DNA of 64,000 nucleotides from JACDEA01 sp963742585. GTDB taxonomy: Bacteria > Actinomycetota > Acidimicrobiia > Acidimicrobiales > JACDEA01. Positions 42,264-51,208 of this stretch are shown piece by piece; the first letter of the stretch is position 1, and the number at the start of each line of letters is the position of its first letter. The notes beneath the pieces are model-generated. The model did no database searches. It had not been told where the DNA came from and saw only the letters and a list, made by a program, of their open reading frames with translations. The stretch is taken from assembly GCA_963742585.1 (NCBI GenBank), contig CAVUMI010000002.1, positions 1 through 64,000 on the forward strand, in the 5' to 3' direction. Both the position numbers and the translations under genes were made by a program.

Positions 42264-44888
42264 CTATGAGGTGCAGACGAAACCACCGACGTTGATACCG
42301 GGGCTACCAGTGAAGAACCCCGTGCCGTCGGGGCAATTCGCGGTACCGAATGTCCCTTGGGTCCGCGGCGGAGCCGCCGTTGTGTAGAACACCAGCCGGC
42401 CTTCGGCATGGAAGTAGTCGGTCGGCGTGCCCACCGGGATGATGGCGTGGATGATCTCGCCCCCGTCGGCCGCCAGCGCCCTGATGTCGCCGGCCAGACG
42501 GGCCCCCGCGGTGTGGAGCATCACGTGACCGACGATGGCATCGGACGGCTTCGTGTCGACTGCTAGCCCAGTGACGAGCAGGTTGGTGAGGATGACCGCG
42601 TTGCGATCGCACTGTGCGCTGTTGTCACATGACGTCAGGTTCACCGTCACCTCTTGGCTGGAGTTGACGAATGCCGACATGTGGGGCGTGCGCCCGCTGG
42701 CTGCGGTGCATGCACCGGTGCTGGCCTTGCAGAATTCGAAAACAGCGGGCAGCGGCACGACGCTGGCGTCGATCGTGGCTCCGACCTTCCCGAACTCCCC
42801 GTGGAACGCCACACTGCTGTTCGGGAGCGTCGACGGCTGATCGTTCGCGTCGTAGCCGTGGTAGCTCACCTGCGTGTGGGTGCTCTGTGAGTTGTTGAAG
42901 GGATTGTTCGCACCGAAGTTGTGATGTTCGACGATCGACAGGAGATCGATGACCACGTGCGCGGGCAGCTGGTGGGCAGTGACATGCGCAATCTCGGTCT
43001 TCGCCGCGTCGAGAGTGCCGTCGGGGCGTTCCTTGGGCGACTGGATGTCGATGAACACGTTGTTGCCACCCCGCTGCTTCAGGTCCACGTGGGTGTCGCT
43101 CTGACAGGTGCGTGTTGTCGGCGGCGGCACGTTGCAGAAGCTCCGCGTCTTCAGCTCGACGCCGCGGACGTTGGCGAGCCGCACCTGGGCGTAGAAGCGG
43201 TCGATGAAGTCAAACAGGCGCACACCCTCGATGGCACCGATCGGCTCGAAGCCCGCCGACGCCAACGAGACATCGACCATGCCGACTTCGCCGGAGCCCC
43301 CGAACTTGATGACGCGGAAGCCGCCGGCGTCGGCCTGCGACGTTGAAAAGTCGACGCCTGATGGGACACCGTGCAGCGTGGCGGCGATCTTGTTCACTCG
43401 CCCGAACAGCGGGGCGCCGTTGAGGCTGTCGACATTGAGGATGATCTCGGCGATCGTGGCTGAACCCGTATAGGTGAGCCGCTTGGTCGGGATGTTGAAC
43501 TGCAGCGTCACCGACGCGGGCAGGTTGGTGATGGTTGCATCGACCTTCACGTTCGGGTCGATGGCCAGCAGGCGGAAGGGTGATCCCGCATGCGCCGCAG
43601 TGACCTTCAGGTCATCGCCCCAGGCGATGTCTGCGGAGCTGAGCCCGGTGACCCGCGCCGCGAGGACGTCGGTGCCGTCGCCATAGTCCTGGCGGAAGAC
43701 GTAGCTGACACCGAGATCCGGCCGCAGGATGGCGTCGCGGCGGTTACCGATCCCGAGCGCGACCGCGCCGATCGGACCGTTGGTGCTGACGAGCATGTGC
43801 TTCGGGCCGTCCTTGTGGAGCGTGACGAGCGTGGGCAGGCCCTGGATTTCGGCGACGGCGTGCGTCACCCGGTTGGTGCCAACGAACTCCTTGGCCGACA
43901 AGTTGACACTGGTGACCGGCCCGGCGGCTTTGTAGGTGACCTTGTCGTCGTCGGCCTGATCCACGATGAATTTCACGGATGCGGCTTCACCGTCGATCGT
44001 GCCGACGGGCAACTCACTCGTGGTCGCGTGGAGCGTGTTGGTCCGGTCGAGGTTACGCGCCACCAGATCGAGGGTGACGCTCGTCAGCGTGCCCGAATTC
44101 AGGGTGATGACCGAGTCGCCGGCGAAGTCGAGGTTCAGGCCGAGGTTGGCGGGCATCGGCGCGAACCGCGCCGCAGCACCGATCGGCCGGGTGTTGTTCT
44201 CGGTCTTGAACATGTCGCCGACGAGACTCAGCGGCGCGGTCGACCCACCAGTGACGACGTCGACATCGACGTTGTTCGCCCGGGTCACTGCCGTAAGGGT
44301 GAACGGATCGGGGAGCGGGCGGCCGTCGGCGATGTACCCGACCCGGACCCGATCGGTCTTCGATGGCGACAGGATTGCGGTGATCGCCACGTTGGCCGGA
44401 CCGGTGTTGCCGCCGGGTGGCGGAGCGATGTTGAGCTGGACGGTGGTGGTGCCATCGGCACCGGGCACCGGCGTAAACAGCGCGATCGCCTCGGGCCCCG
44501 CGGCGGGTGCCCAGTCGAGCGGCGTGGGTGCGAAGGCCAGCGCCGGCTGCGACAGCTTGCGGTTGCCGGCCAAATCGTGCACCTCGATGACGTACTGCGC
44601 GCCGATGAGAGCGGTGGTGAGCTGATCCTCGAGGGAGACGACCTCCGGCGGCAAGTACGGGTTGAGAGCACCGAGTACCGGCTGGAGCAGGGTCAGCAGC
44701 AGCGCGGTCAATTGCCCGACGGGGTCGGCGACGACCGCGGCGGGATCGGGCGGCGGTATGGCCGGCGGGTTCACCCGAACTCGCACCTCCGGCAGCCTTA
44801 GCGGCGCTGTCGCCGCCGGTACCGATTGGACCAAGAGCGCCGCGATGCTGATGATCGCGAACGCGACAAGACGAGTGAGTCGTCGCAT
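42264..44888 (-). CDS. Large secreted protein of unknown family
   Basis: 874 residues, one of the longest error-free genes here. ATG 44888 has a GGGGGGAAATCA ribosome region upstream; the frame extends further to 45008 but those residues are not signal-like. The signal peptide is RLVAFAIISIAALLVQSVPA with cleavage near AATA. A Pro-rich stretch follows (VNPPAIPPPDPAAVV), then a long beta-rich body with repeated forms such as LPASVTLQFNIPTKRLTYTG and LNSGTLTSVTLDLVARNL. Cys pairs appear only late (CNVPPPTTRTCQSD, CKASTGACTA, CDNSAQC). There is no membrane anchor. Function unknown. Confidence 0.6.
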   Translation of the reverse strand: MRRLTRLVAFAIISIAALLVQSVPAATAPLRLPEVRVRVNPPAIPPPDPAAVVADPVGQLTALLLTLLQPVLGALNPYLPPEVVSLEDQLTTALIGAQYVIEVHDLAGNRKLSQPALAFAPTPLDWAPAAGPEAIALFTPVPGADGTTTVQLNIAPPPGGNTGPANVAITAILSPSKTDRVRVGYIADGRPLPDPFTLTAVTRANNVDVDVVTGGSTAPLSLVGDMFKTENNTRPIGAAARFAPMPANLGLNLDFAGDSVITLNSGTLTSVTLDLVARNLDRTNTLHATTSELPVGTIDGEAASVKFIVDQADDDKVTYKAAGPVTSVNLSAKEFVGTNRVTHAVAEIQGLPTLVTLHKDGPKHMLVSTNGPIGAVALGIGNRRDAILRPDLGVSYVFRQDYGDGTDVLAARVTGLSSADIAWGDDLKVTAAHAGSPFRLLAIDPNVKVDATITNLPASVTLQFNIPTKRLTYTGSATIAEIILNVDSLNGAPLFGRVNKIAATLHGVPSGVDFSTSQADAGGFRVIKFGGSGEVGMVDVSLASAGFEPIGAIEGVRLFDFIDRFYAQVRLANVRGVELKTRSFCNVPPPTTRTCQSDTHVDLKQRGGNNVFIDIQSPKERPDGTLDAAKTEIAHVTAHQLPAHVVIDLLSIVEHHNFGANNPFNNSQSTHTQVSYHGYDANDQPSTLPNSSVAFHGEFGKVGATIDASVVPLPAVFEFCKASTGACTAASGRTPHMSAFVNSSQEVTVNLTSCDNSAQCDRNAVILTNLLVTGLAVDTKPSDAIVGHVMLHTAGARLAGDIRALAADGGEIIHAIIPVGTPTDYFHAEGRLVFYTTAAPPRTQGTFGTANCPDGTGFFTGSPGINVGGFVCTS

Positions 44889-45039
44889 TGATTTCCCCCC
44901 ATGTAGAAGCCGCTGTGCTGAGGGACTATCGCGGGCGGCGCTGAAGAATCGCTTAAATCGGACGTCCGGCTGCCGCCGCTGAGCACAAGTTCCGCTTGAC
45001 GCAGGCACGGTCCACGCACAATGATGACATTCATGTAAT

Positions 45040-45067
45040 TACATCAGTGCCATTTCGCACTGATGTA
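45040..45067 (+). promoter_or_regulatory. Inverted repeat upstream of whiB-like gene
   Basis: Perfect 10-bp arms TACATCAGTG (45040-45049) and CACTGATGTA (45058-45067) with an 8-base spacer. It ends six bases before the GGGGAGAGG ribosome site of the gene starting at 45085. It could be an operator or a 5'-leader hairpin. Confidence 0.6.
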
Positions 45068-45084
45068 CCTGAGGGGAGAGGTGC

Positions 45085-45360
45085 GTGGAGCGCTTGTTGG
45101 AAGCATTGCAGAGCGAGCATCCGGGTTGGCAGGAACGGGCCAACTGCCTCGGTGTAGACCCTGACCTCTTCTTCCCCGAGCGAGGTGCATCCACGCGTGA
45201 GGCCAAGGAAGTCTGCCGAGGCTGTGTCGTGCGGGAGGACTGCCTCGAATACGCCCTGGCCAACGGTGAGAAGTTCGGCATCTGGGGCGGGATGAGCGAG
45301 CGGGAGCGCCGGCGGATCCGCCGGGCCCGTGCGCTGGCGAGGCGGCACGCCGCTTCTTGA
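45085..45360 (+). CDS. WhiB-family iron-sulfur regulator
   Basis: 91 residues. Four Cys ligands: NCLG, then CRGCVVREDC. The conserved turn GIWGGMSERERRRIRR is followed by a basic DNA-contact tail (RARALARRH). WhiB proteins hold a [4Fe-4S] cluster and act with the sigma factor on development, redox or resistance genes. The start is GTG 45085 with a strong ribosome site. An inverted repeat upstream may control it. Confidence 0.9.
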   Translation: MERLLEALQSEHPGWQERANCLGVDPDLFFPERGASTREAKEVCRGCVVREDCLEYALANGEKFGIWGGMSERERRRIRRARALARRHAAS

Positions 45361-45380
45361 TCTACGCCATGACCCTGGCG

Positions 45381-46157
45381 TTACCCGGGGCCCGCCTGCA
45401 CTTCCCCCAGGCGGGTCTCGATCGTTCGTGACCGCGCTAGGTCGAGCTGCTGCCACCGCTCGGTGGGGACCACCTCCAGCACGGCTGCCGGGACGAGTCC
45501 CACTAGCTCAGCTCGCACAACCTCGGCGTGCGCAGCCACGGCATCGAAAGCGGCGGCGGGTCCGTAACTGAACGGGTCGATCAGGTTGCAGCTGACCTGG
45601 GCGTGATCACCCACCTGTAGTCCGAGCGTGCGGATCTTTCCTGGCATGCGCACTTCGGCGGCGATGGCTCTGGCGTCGCCGACGGTTTCGGTCGGCGCCA
45701 GCCACAGGTTGTAGGCCACCAGCACCGGGCGAGCGCCCACCGCTGTAGTGCCGATCGGCGCGATCCGCCGGAGTTCGGGCAGCGACATCTCGGGTCCGTA
45801 GAGGAGGCAGTGGATGTCGAGCTCCTCGACCGCCCACTCGGCGAACCGGTCGCGGGCGTCGATGGCGTCGTCCATCGTGGCGTCGGTCCACGGCACGAAC
45901 GGCACCACGTCGAGCGCACCCCTATATGGGTGCACGCCCTTGTGCCTCGTGATGTCGATGCGGGCGACGGTCTCGCGTGCCACCGCTCGGGCCGCGTCCT
46001 CTACGTCGGCCGCCGCGCCGGCCAGCGTGAGCACCGACCGGTTGTGGTGGGCGTCGCTGTGCACGTCGATGCACGTGGTGTCCGCGGCCGCCGCGATAGC
46101 GGCCACCACCTCCACCCGCCCCCCCTCACTGATGTTGATCACACACTCGAGCTGCAT
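45381..46157 (-). CDS. Glutamate formimidoyltransferase N-domain-like protein
   Basis: 258 residues from ATG 46157. It opens MQLECVINISEGGRVEVVAA, with DVHSDAHHNRSVLTLAG, HKGVHPYRGALDVVPFVPW and QVSCNLIDPFSYGPAAAFDA, matching the FTCD N-terminal domain, which moves the formimino group from formiminoglutamate to tetrahydrofolate in histidine breakdown. It is somewhat shorter than the usual ~300 residues, and no hut genes are near. The frame is intact. Palindrome B3 begins 12 bases upstream. Confidence 0.8.
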   Translation of the reverse strand: MQLECVINISEGGRVEVVAAIAAAADTTCIDVHSDAHHNRSVLTLAGAAADVEDAARAVARETVARIDITRHKGVHPYRGALDVVPFVPWTDATMDDAIDARDRFAEWAVEELDIHCLLYGPEMSLPELRRIAPIGTTAVGARPVLVAYNLWLAPTETVGDARAIAAEVRMPGKIRTLGLQVGDHAQVSCNLIDPFSYGPAAAFDAVAAHAEVVRAELVGLVPAAVLEVVPTERWQQLDLARSRTIETRLGEVQAGPG

Positions 46158-46168
46158 GGGCCCCTTCT

Positions 46169-46222
46169 CCCGACTTCTGGACACTTAACGCCCTGGGAGG
46201 GCGTTAAGTGTCCAGAAGTCGG
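46169..46222. repeat. Palindromic element B3 (perfect copy)
   Basis: Arms of about 25 bases containing GACTTCTGGACACTTAACG and its complement, joined by CCCT-GGG-AGGG. It lies between divergent genes starting at 46157 and 46272, so it cannot serve as a terminator for either. Confidence 0.95.
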
Positions 46223-46271
46223 GGGTGTTCGAGTTTTGGGGCTTGCGGTCGCGTCAAGTGTGGGGCCTTCA

Positions 46272-47174
46272 ATGTATTTCATGATTTTTGACTCACTCGT
46301 GCAATCACAGTGGGGCCTCATCACCTGGCGGCAGCTGCTGGAGTTCATGACTGATCGACAGGCGCGCCGGGAGGTCGCCGATGGACGGCTCGTGCGGATG
46401 CTTCGGAGCGTCTACCGGTTAGCTGGCGTTCCTGAATTGTGGCGACAGGGGGCGATGGCGGCGTACCTCGCGGTGGGCGACCCCGCCGCGGCCGGGTTCC
46501 GGTGCGCGGCCCGGCTGCACGGAATTCCGTACGTTCCGGGCCGACCAATCGAGTTGGTGGTGCCCGACTCGATGCGCCCACGGCTGCCCGGTGTCACGGT
46601 CCACCGCAGCACGCTCCTGCCGGAGCACCACGTGCAACGAATGGATGCTCTCCTCATCACGACGCCGGCGCGAGTCATCTGCGATGTCACCGCGCGGCTC
46701 TCGGACGACACCGTCGCCCGCATCTTGCGGGCAGCGATCCGATCGGACTTGACGACCTACGCGGAGATCGGCCGCGTGCGCGAGGACATTCGCGCTCGCG
46801 GCCGCCGGCGGACCACCGTGCTCGACAGAGTCCTGGCACGGCGGCTTCCCGGAACCCAAGTGGGCGACAGCGAAGGCGAATACAAGCTGCTCGACTGGAT
46901 AGCCAAGGCCGGCCTCGCGCTTCCCAAACAACAGTTTTGGGTCACGACCGCTGGCGGGCGCTATTGCCTGGACCACGCGTATGTCGACGAAAAGATCGAC
47001 ATCGAATGGGACTCCGACCTTCATGAGAAGACGCCTGACGATGTCGAGTACGACGCGGCCCGTGACGTGGAACTTGAACTCGCCGGGTGGTTCGTCATGC
47101 GCAACAGCGTCCTGACCGAGCGACACGACTTCGTCCGCCGGCTCACGGAGGCCCTTCGCCAGCGGTCCCACTGA
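46272..47174 (+). CDS. AbiEi-like/VSR-type (DUF559-like) nuclease-like protein
   Basis: 300 residues (ATG 46272; 46281 also possible). N-terminal winged-helix region: WGLITWRQLLEFMTDRQARR, GRLVRMLRSVYRLAGVPELW and AAGFRCAARLHGIP. C-terminal nuclease-like region: CLDHAYVDEKIDIEWDSDLH, DVEYDAARDVELELAGWFVM. The D...E-x-D/S...H...D...ARD order is shared with the gene at 29331. It is bracketed by palindromes B3 and B4; its TGA stop is the start of B4. The longer upstream frame to 45810 runs antisense to the formimidoyltransferase and is rejected. Confidence 0.7.
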   Translation: MYFMIFDSLVQSQWGLITWRQLLEFMTDRQARREVADGRLVRMLRSVYRLAGVPELWRQGAMAAYLAVGDPAAAGFRCAARLHGIPYVPGRPIELVVPDSMRPRLPGVTVHRSTLLPEHHVQRMDALLITTPARVICDVTARLSDDTVARILRAAIRSDLTTYAEIGRVREDIRARGRRRTTVLDRVLARRLPGTQVGDSEGEYKLLDWIAKAGLALPKQQFWVTTAGGRYCLDHAYVDEKIDIEWDSDLHEKTPDDVEYDAARDVELELAGWFVMRNSVLTERHDFVRRLTEALRQRSH

Positions 47175-47223
47175 CTTCTGGACACTTAACGCCCCGGGAG
47201 GGCGTTAAGTGTCCAGAAGTCGG
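47172..47223. repeat. Palindromic element B4
   Basis: Arms GACTTCTGGACACTTAACG and complement with centre GCCCCGGGAGGGC, one base off from B3. It overlaps the TGA of the nuclease-like gene (47172-47174) and lies 36 bases before the next gene. Confidence 0.95.
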
Positions 47224-47259
47224 GGGGAGGGTGCCAGGCGGGTGTGACAGCCTCTTCTG

Positions 47260-48097
47260 GTGCACATTGGATTTGCCCTGCCGCAGTTTGACTTCTCGGT
47301 GCCGGGCGAGTCGCCGTTGCGATGGGCGACGGTGGTTGAGTGGGCGGTGCGGGCCGAGGAACGCGGGATTCGACAGCGTGTGGTTGGCCGACCACCTCTT
47401 CCTCGAGGTCGAGAAATACCAGGGGCCACCAGGCCAGTTCGATTGTTACGACCCGCTCGTCGGGCTCGCCGCACTGGCGCGGGCCACAACGAAAGTCCAA
47501 CTCGGAACGCTCGTGCTCTGCGCGCAACTCCGTCCGCCGACAGTGCTGGCCAAGATGCTCGCCGGACTCGACCGGCTCTCGCAGGGTCGCGCCGTCGCCG
47601 GTATCGGTGCCGGTTGGTACGAGCCCGAGTACCTCGCCGCCGGTGTGCCTTTCGAGCGACCGGGTGTCCGCGTGCAGCAACTCGACGACGCGATCCAGAC
47701 GTGCAAAGCCATGTGGAGCGGAACCGAGGGCGCGCCGCCGTGCCGACCCGGGCCCGTCCGCCCTGGGGGCCCGCCGGTCTGGGTTGGCGGTCGCGGCGAC
47801 AAGGTGATGGAGGTGGCGGCGCGCCACGCCGACGGCTTCAACCACGGCGGGTGGAACGCCAAGGCGGGTGCGCGCCGGCTGGCCGAGTTCTGGGCGACGT
47901 GCGATCGGGTCGGACGCGATCCGGCGACGATCACATTGTCGGTCGACCACACCGTCGAGGACCCGGCCCGGCTCCCGGATCAACTCGGTGAGTTCGCCGA
48001 ACAGGGCGTGACGGCCGTGGTACTCGGCCTGGGACCGCTACCGTTCTCTGTGACGACGTTCGATGCCCTCGCCGAAGTGGCGGCGGCTTTACCGTAG
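47260..48097 (+). CDS. LLM-class F420-dependent oxidoreductase
   Basis: About 278 residues. It begins VHIGFALPQFDFSVPGES, then FDSVWLADHLFL, ATTKVQLGTLVLCAQLRPP, GRAVAGIGAGWYEPEYLAAG and PPVWVGGRGDKVMEVAARHA, the luciferase-like TIM-barrel signature. Members use F420 or flavin; the LLM F420 type is favoured in actinobacteria. The substrate is unknown. An extra G near 47367 breaks the frame. The stop overlaps the ribosome site of tatA. Confidence 0.85.
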
Positions 48098-48104
48098 GAG
48101 ACCG

Positions 48105-48281
48105 ATGTTTGGACTGGGCGTACCCGAGCTCCTCATCATCCTCGCCGTCGTCTTGCTGCTCTTCGGCAGCACCCGGCTCCCGAAGCTGGCCCGCTCATTG
48201 GGTCAGGCCTCGAAGGAGTTCAAGACCGGCGTAGCTGAAGGCGCGAAAGACGACGAGGTCGAGGACTCGAAGAAGGACTAG
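48105..48281 (+). CDS. tatA: Twin-arginine translocase subunit TatA
   Basis: 58 residues: MFGLGVPELLIILAVVLLLF, then GSTRLPKLARSLGQASKEFK and an acidic-basic tail. This is the short N-terminal membrane helix plus amphipathic helix of pore-forming TatA. TAGGAG at 48094-48099 provides the ribosome site. It serves Tat substrates such as the RR-signal protein at 2349-3194. Its TAG stop shares CTAG with the stop of the convergent whiB gene. Confidence 0.9.
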   Translation: MFGLGVPELLIILAVVLLLFGSTRLPKLARSLGQASKEFKTGVAEGAKDDEVEDSKKD

Positions 48282-48526
48282 CTGTTCACTGCGGCGTCGG
48301 CGGCCAGGCGCCGCTGACGCAGGATGCGCCGGCGCTCCCGCTCGGACGCGCCACCCCACACACCGTGGTCGATCCGGTTGCGCAGCGCGTACTCGAGGCA
48401 CGGCGACTTCACCGGGCAGTCAAGGCACACTTGCTTGGCCACTTCGACCCCGACGCCATCACTGGGGAAGAACAGAGAAGGATGGACGTCGCGACAGTTG
48501 CCCTCGGCCATCCATGTGGTGTCCAT
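48278..48526 (-). CDS. WhiB-family iron-sulfur regulator
   Basis: 82 residues with Cys ligands at NCRD and CLDCPVKSPC, the turn GVWGGASERERRRILRQRR and a short tail. It is the second WhiB protein in the window and differs from the one at 45085. Start ATG 48526 lies only nine bases from the divergent htrA start, so its promoter must lie within htrA coding sequence or be leaderless. Confidence 0.9.
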   Translation of the reverse strand: MDTTWMAEGNCRDVHPSLFFPSDGVGVEVAKQVCLDCPVKSPCLEYALRNRIDHGVWGGASERERRRILRQRRLAADAAVNS

Positions 48527-48535
48527 GCAACAAGA

Positions 48536-49911
48536 ATGACAGGAGTTGAGACGTTGGACGAAACAAGTCCCGACGAACAGGTCATAACGGACGTAGAGCC
48601 CACTGTGGGGGCGGAATCCGTCCGTACAGATGGGGTTTCCACCGACAGTCGAGGTGGCGACCGATTCCGACGCCTATTACCTGCCGCCCGACATGCCGCC
48701 CGACATGCCGCCCGACATGCCGCCCGAATGCGCACCGTTCTCGAGTCCGAGCCCGAGCCCACGGTCGTCGAACTCGAGGCCCAGGAGACCGAGCCCGCTC
48801 GCAAGCGCGCCGGCCGATCGTGGCTCGTCCCGCTGGTTTTCGCGCTGGTCGGCTCGCTCATCGGCGGTGGCGTCGTCGCGCTGCTCGACGGCGAGGACCC
48901 GAGCACGGTGATCCGCTACGGCAACAACTCCAGCGTTCTCGCCAAGGCCCAGGACATCCAGGGCGTGCTGGCCAAGGTGGAGCCGGCGGTCGTATCAGTT
49001 CGCACCGAGGCATTCCAACGGGGCGGCTTCTTCTCCAACGAAGTCCAGCGGGTGCGGGGCGCCGGTACCGGCATGATCCTCACGGCGAACGGCGATGTTC
49101 TTACCAACGCGCACGTCGTCGAGGGTGCGAGCAGCATCACTGTCACGCTGCAAGGCGACACCGCGGCGCGACCCGGCCGACCTCGTGAGTCGCGACGGCG
49201 TCACCGACGTCGCGATCATTCGCATCCGTGACGCGCGCGACCTGCCGACGGTGAAGCTGGGCGACTCCAGCAAGCTGGCCGTGGGCGACGACGTCCTCGC
49301 CATCGGCAACGCGCTCGACCTGGTCGGCGGACCCACCGTCACCCGCGGCATCGTGTCCGCGCTCAACCGCAGCCTGCCGTCGGAAAACGGCTCCGGTGAG
49401 TTCAGTCACCTCATCCAGACCGACGCGGCGATCAACAACGGGAACTCGGGCGGCCCGCTGGTCAATGCCGCCGGTGAAGTGGTCGGCATCAACACCGTCG
49501 TCATCCAGGCGACGGGCAGCGGCAACCTCGTGCAGAACATCGGCTTCGCCATCTCGATCGATGCGGTCAAGCCCAACCTCGAGGCGCTCAAGAGTGGCAA
49601 GGCACCGTCGAACCCCACCACGTTCCTCGGCGCAACGCTGGCCACGGTCACCCCCGCCATCAAGGAGCGGCTCGACCTAACCGCTGACGAGGGCGTGTTG
49701 GTCAACGAGGTCGTGCCCGGTTCGCCGGCGGAGAACGGCGGCCTGCAGCCCGGCGACGTCATCGTGAAGTTCGACGGCAAGGACGTGAAGGAAGCACGCG
49801 AGATCGTCGACTCGGTGCAGTCGCACAAATCAGGCGAGAAGGTGACGATCGAGTACTTCCGTGGCAAGGACAAGCGCACGGCCACGGTCACTCTGGGATC
49901 GCGCCAGATGA
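48536..49911 (+). CDS. HtrA/DegP-like serine protease with PDZ domain
   Basis: About 457 residues: a long acidic N-terminal tail, one membrane helix (WLVPLVFALVGSLIGGGVVA), a trypsin-like domain with His in LTNAHVVEG, Asp in VTDVAIIRI and Ser in NNGNSGGPL, then a PDZ domain (VVPGSPAENGGLQPGDVIVK). The protease domain faces outside and probably degrades misfolded exported proteins. Breaks lie near 48640-48735 and 49175. The frame has no stop after GSRQ; an extra base in GCGCC near 49903 would place it at TGA 49911. Confidence 0.85.
48690..48729 (+). repeat. 12-bp tandem repeat coding PPDM
   Basis: CCGCCCGACATG occurs three times in a row plus a partial fourth copy within the htrA N-terminal tail. 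One frame reads PPDMPPDMPPDM, a likely flexible linker. Confidence 0.8.
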
Positions 49912-49934
49912 ATAGACGCGTAGTCTCGAAGGTC

Positions 49935-50225
49935 ATGTCAACGACACCCGACGCGCTCGAAGAAGCGCCCCAGCCGCCACGAGGACACGTGCGGATCGTC
50001 TACCTCGGTCCGGTCGCGCCGCACTGGGACCTGCAGTCGGACTTCGGTGACCGCGCCCTCATCGAGGAGTTCCGCCAGCGCGCGCTGGCCCGGCTCGTGC
50101 TGCTCCCGCCCCACGATCCGCAGTTCCGTCGCAACCGCGAGCGGGTGGCCCGCGACGCCGAGCGCGAGAACCTCCTCCTCGACTGGGACCTCGGCATTCC
50201 CGACTTCGACGAGGAAGAGCGGTAA
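49935..50225 (+). CDS. Conserved-looking hypothetical protein, 96 aa
   Basis: It starts MSTTPDALEEAPQPPRGHVR, then IVYLGPVAPHWDLQSDFGD, LARLVLLPPHDPQFRRNRER and LLLDWDLGIPDFDEEER. It is read in the same frame as htrA with no stop between, but the sequence is unrelated to HtrA, so I take it as a separate gene; ATG 49908 is an alternative start. Soluble, acidic end. Family not recognised. The ROK kinase gene follows after 11 bases. Confidence 0.55.
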   Translation: MSTTPDALEEAPQPPRGHVRIVYLGPVAPHWDLQSDFGDRALIEEFRQRALARLVLLPPHDPQFRRNRERVARDAERENLLLDWDLGIPDFDEEER

Positions 50226-50236
50226 GCCGTAGTCCG

Positions 50237-51188
50237 ATGGCATTCATCGGCGTTGATCTCGGTGGCACCAAGATCTTCGCCGTACTGGCCAAGGGTGACG
50301 AGGTCGTCGCCGAGGCCAAGCGCAAGACACCGATGCAAGGCGGCCCGCTCGGCGTGGTCGACGCGATCGCCGCGGTGGTGGCCGAACTCGGCGGGACGAC
50401 CGACGTAGAAGCGGTCGGCGTCGGCGCGCCCGGCGCGGTCGACGTCGCCACCGGCGTGGTGCGCCAGGCGCCCAACCTGCCGGGATGGCACGAGCCGTTC
50501 GGCTTCGGCGAGGCGCTGTCCGAAGCGCTCGACGGCATCGCGGTGTGGATCGACAACGACGTGAACGTCGGCACGCGCGGCCGAGCATCGGTTGGGTGCC
50601 GGCACGGGCGCCACCGACATGCTGGGCGTGTTCGTCGGCACCGGCGTGGGCGGCGGGCTGATCCTCGACGGCGCCATCCGCCGCGGACCCAACAGCTTCG
50701 CCGGCGAGATCGGCCACACCATCGTGGTGCGCGACGGGCGGCGCTGCGGGTGCGGTGGCCGCGGCCACCTCGAGGCCTACGCCGGTCGAGCGTCGATGGA
50801 GAAGCCGGGCGCGCGAACTCGACGGCAAGGGCCGTGACACGGCGCTGGTCGAGATCGCCGGTTCGAAGCGGATGACCTCGGGCGTCTTCGCACAAAGCGC
50901 TCGCCGCCGGCGACGCGGTCGCCATCGAGCTGCTCGACGAGGCGGTGGCCGCACTTGGCACCGCGATCGCATCGTCGGTCACGCTGCTCGATCTCGAGCT
51001 GGTCGTGATCGGTGGGGGACTGGCCGACCGGCTCGGTCCGGCGTTCGTGGGCCGCGTCGAACAGGCGGCCCGCAGCGAACTGTTCGCCGAGAACTCCACC
51101 CTGCGCGTCGATCCCCGCCGCACTCGGTGACCAGGGCGGCGCGATCGGGGCTGCCCTTTTGGCGGCCGACGAACTCAGCCGCCGGTAG
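50237..51188 (+). CDS. ROK-family sugar kinase (glucokinase-like)
   Basis: About 315 residues. The ATP-binding start IGVDLGGTKIFAVLA, sugar-site stretch WIDNDVNVG, VGTGVGGGLILDGAI, GEIGHTIV and the zinc motif CGCGGRGHLEAYA are ROK hallmarks. It probably phosphorylates glucose or a related sugar. At least six insertions are readable (near 50582, 50605, 50785, 50808, 50890 and 51115); repaired, the end reads DQGGAIGAALLAADELSRR. Confidence 0.85.
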
Positions 51189-51208
51189 GACCGCTACCGT
51201 GGGCCGGA

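Noticed and set aside
45810..46271. N-terminal extension of the second nuclease-like gene
   Set aside because: The extension runs through palindrome B3 and antisense to the formimidoyltransferase. The AbiEi-like domain begins at 46272.
48690..48729. Possible CRISPR or satellite array
   Set aside because: The unit is only 12 bp, has no spacers and is in frame inside htrA.
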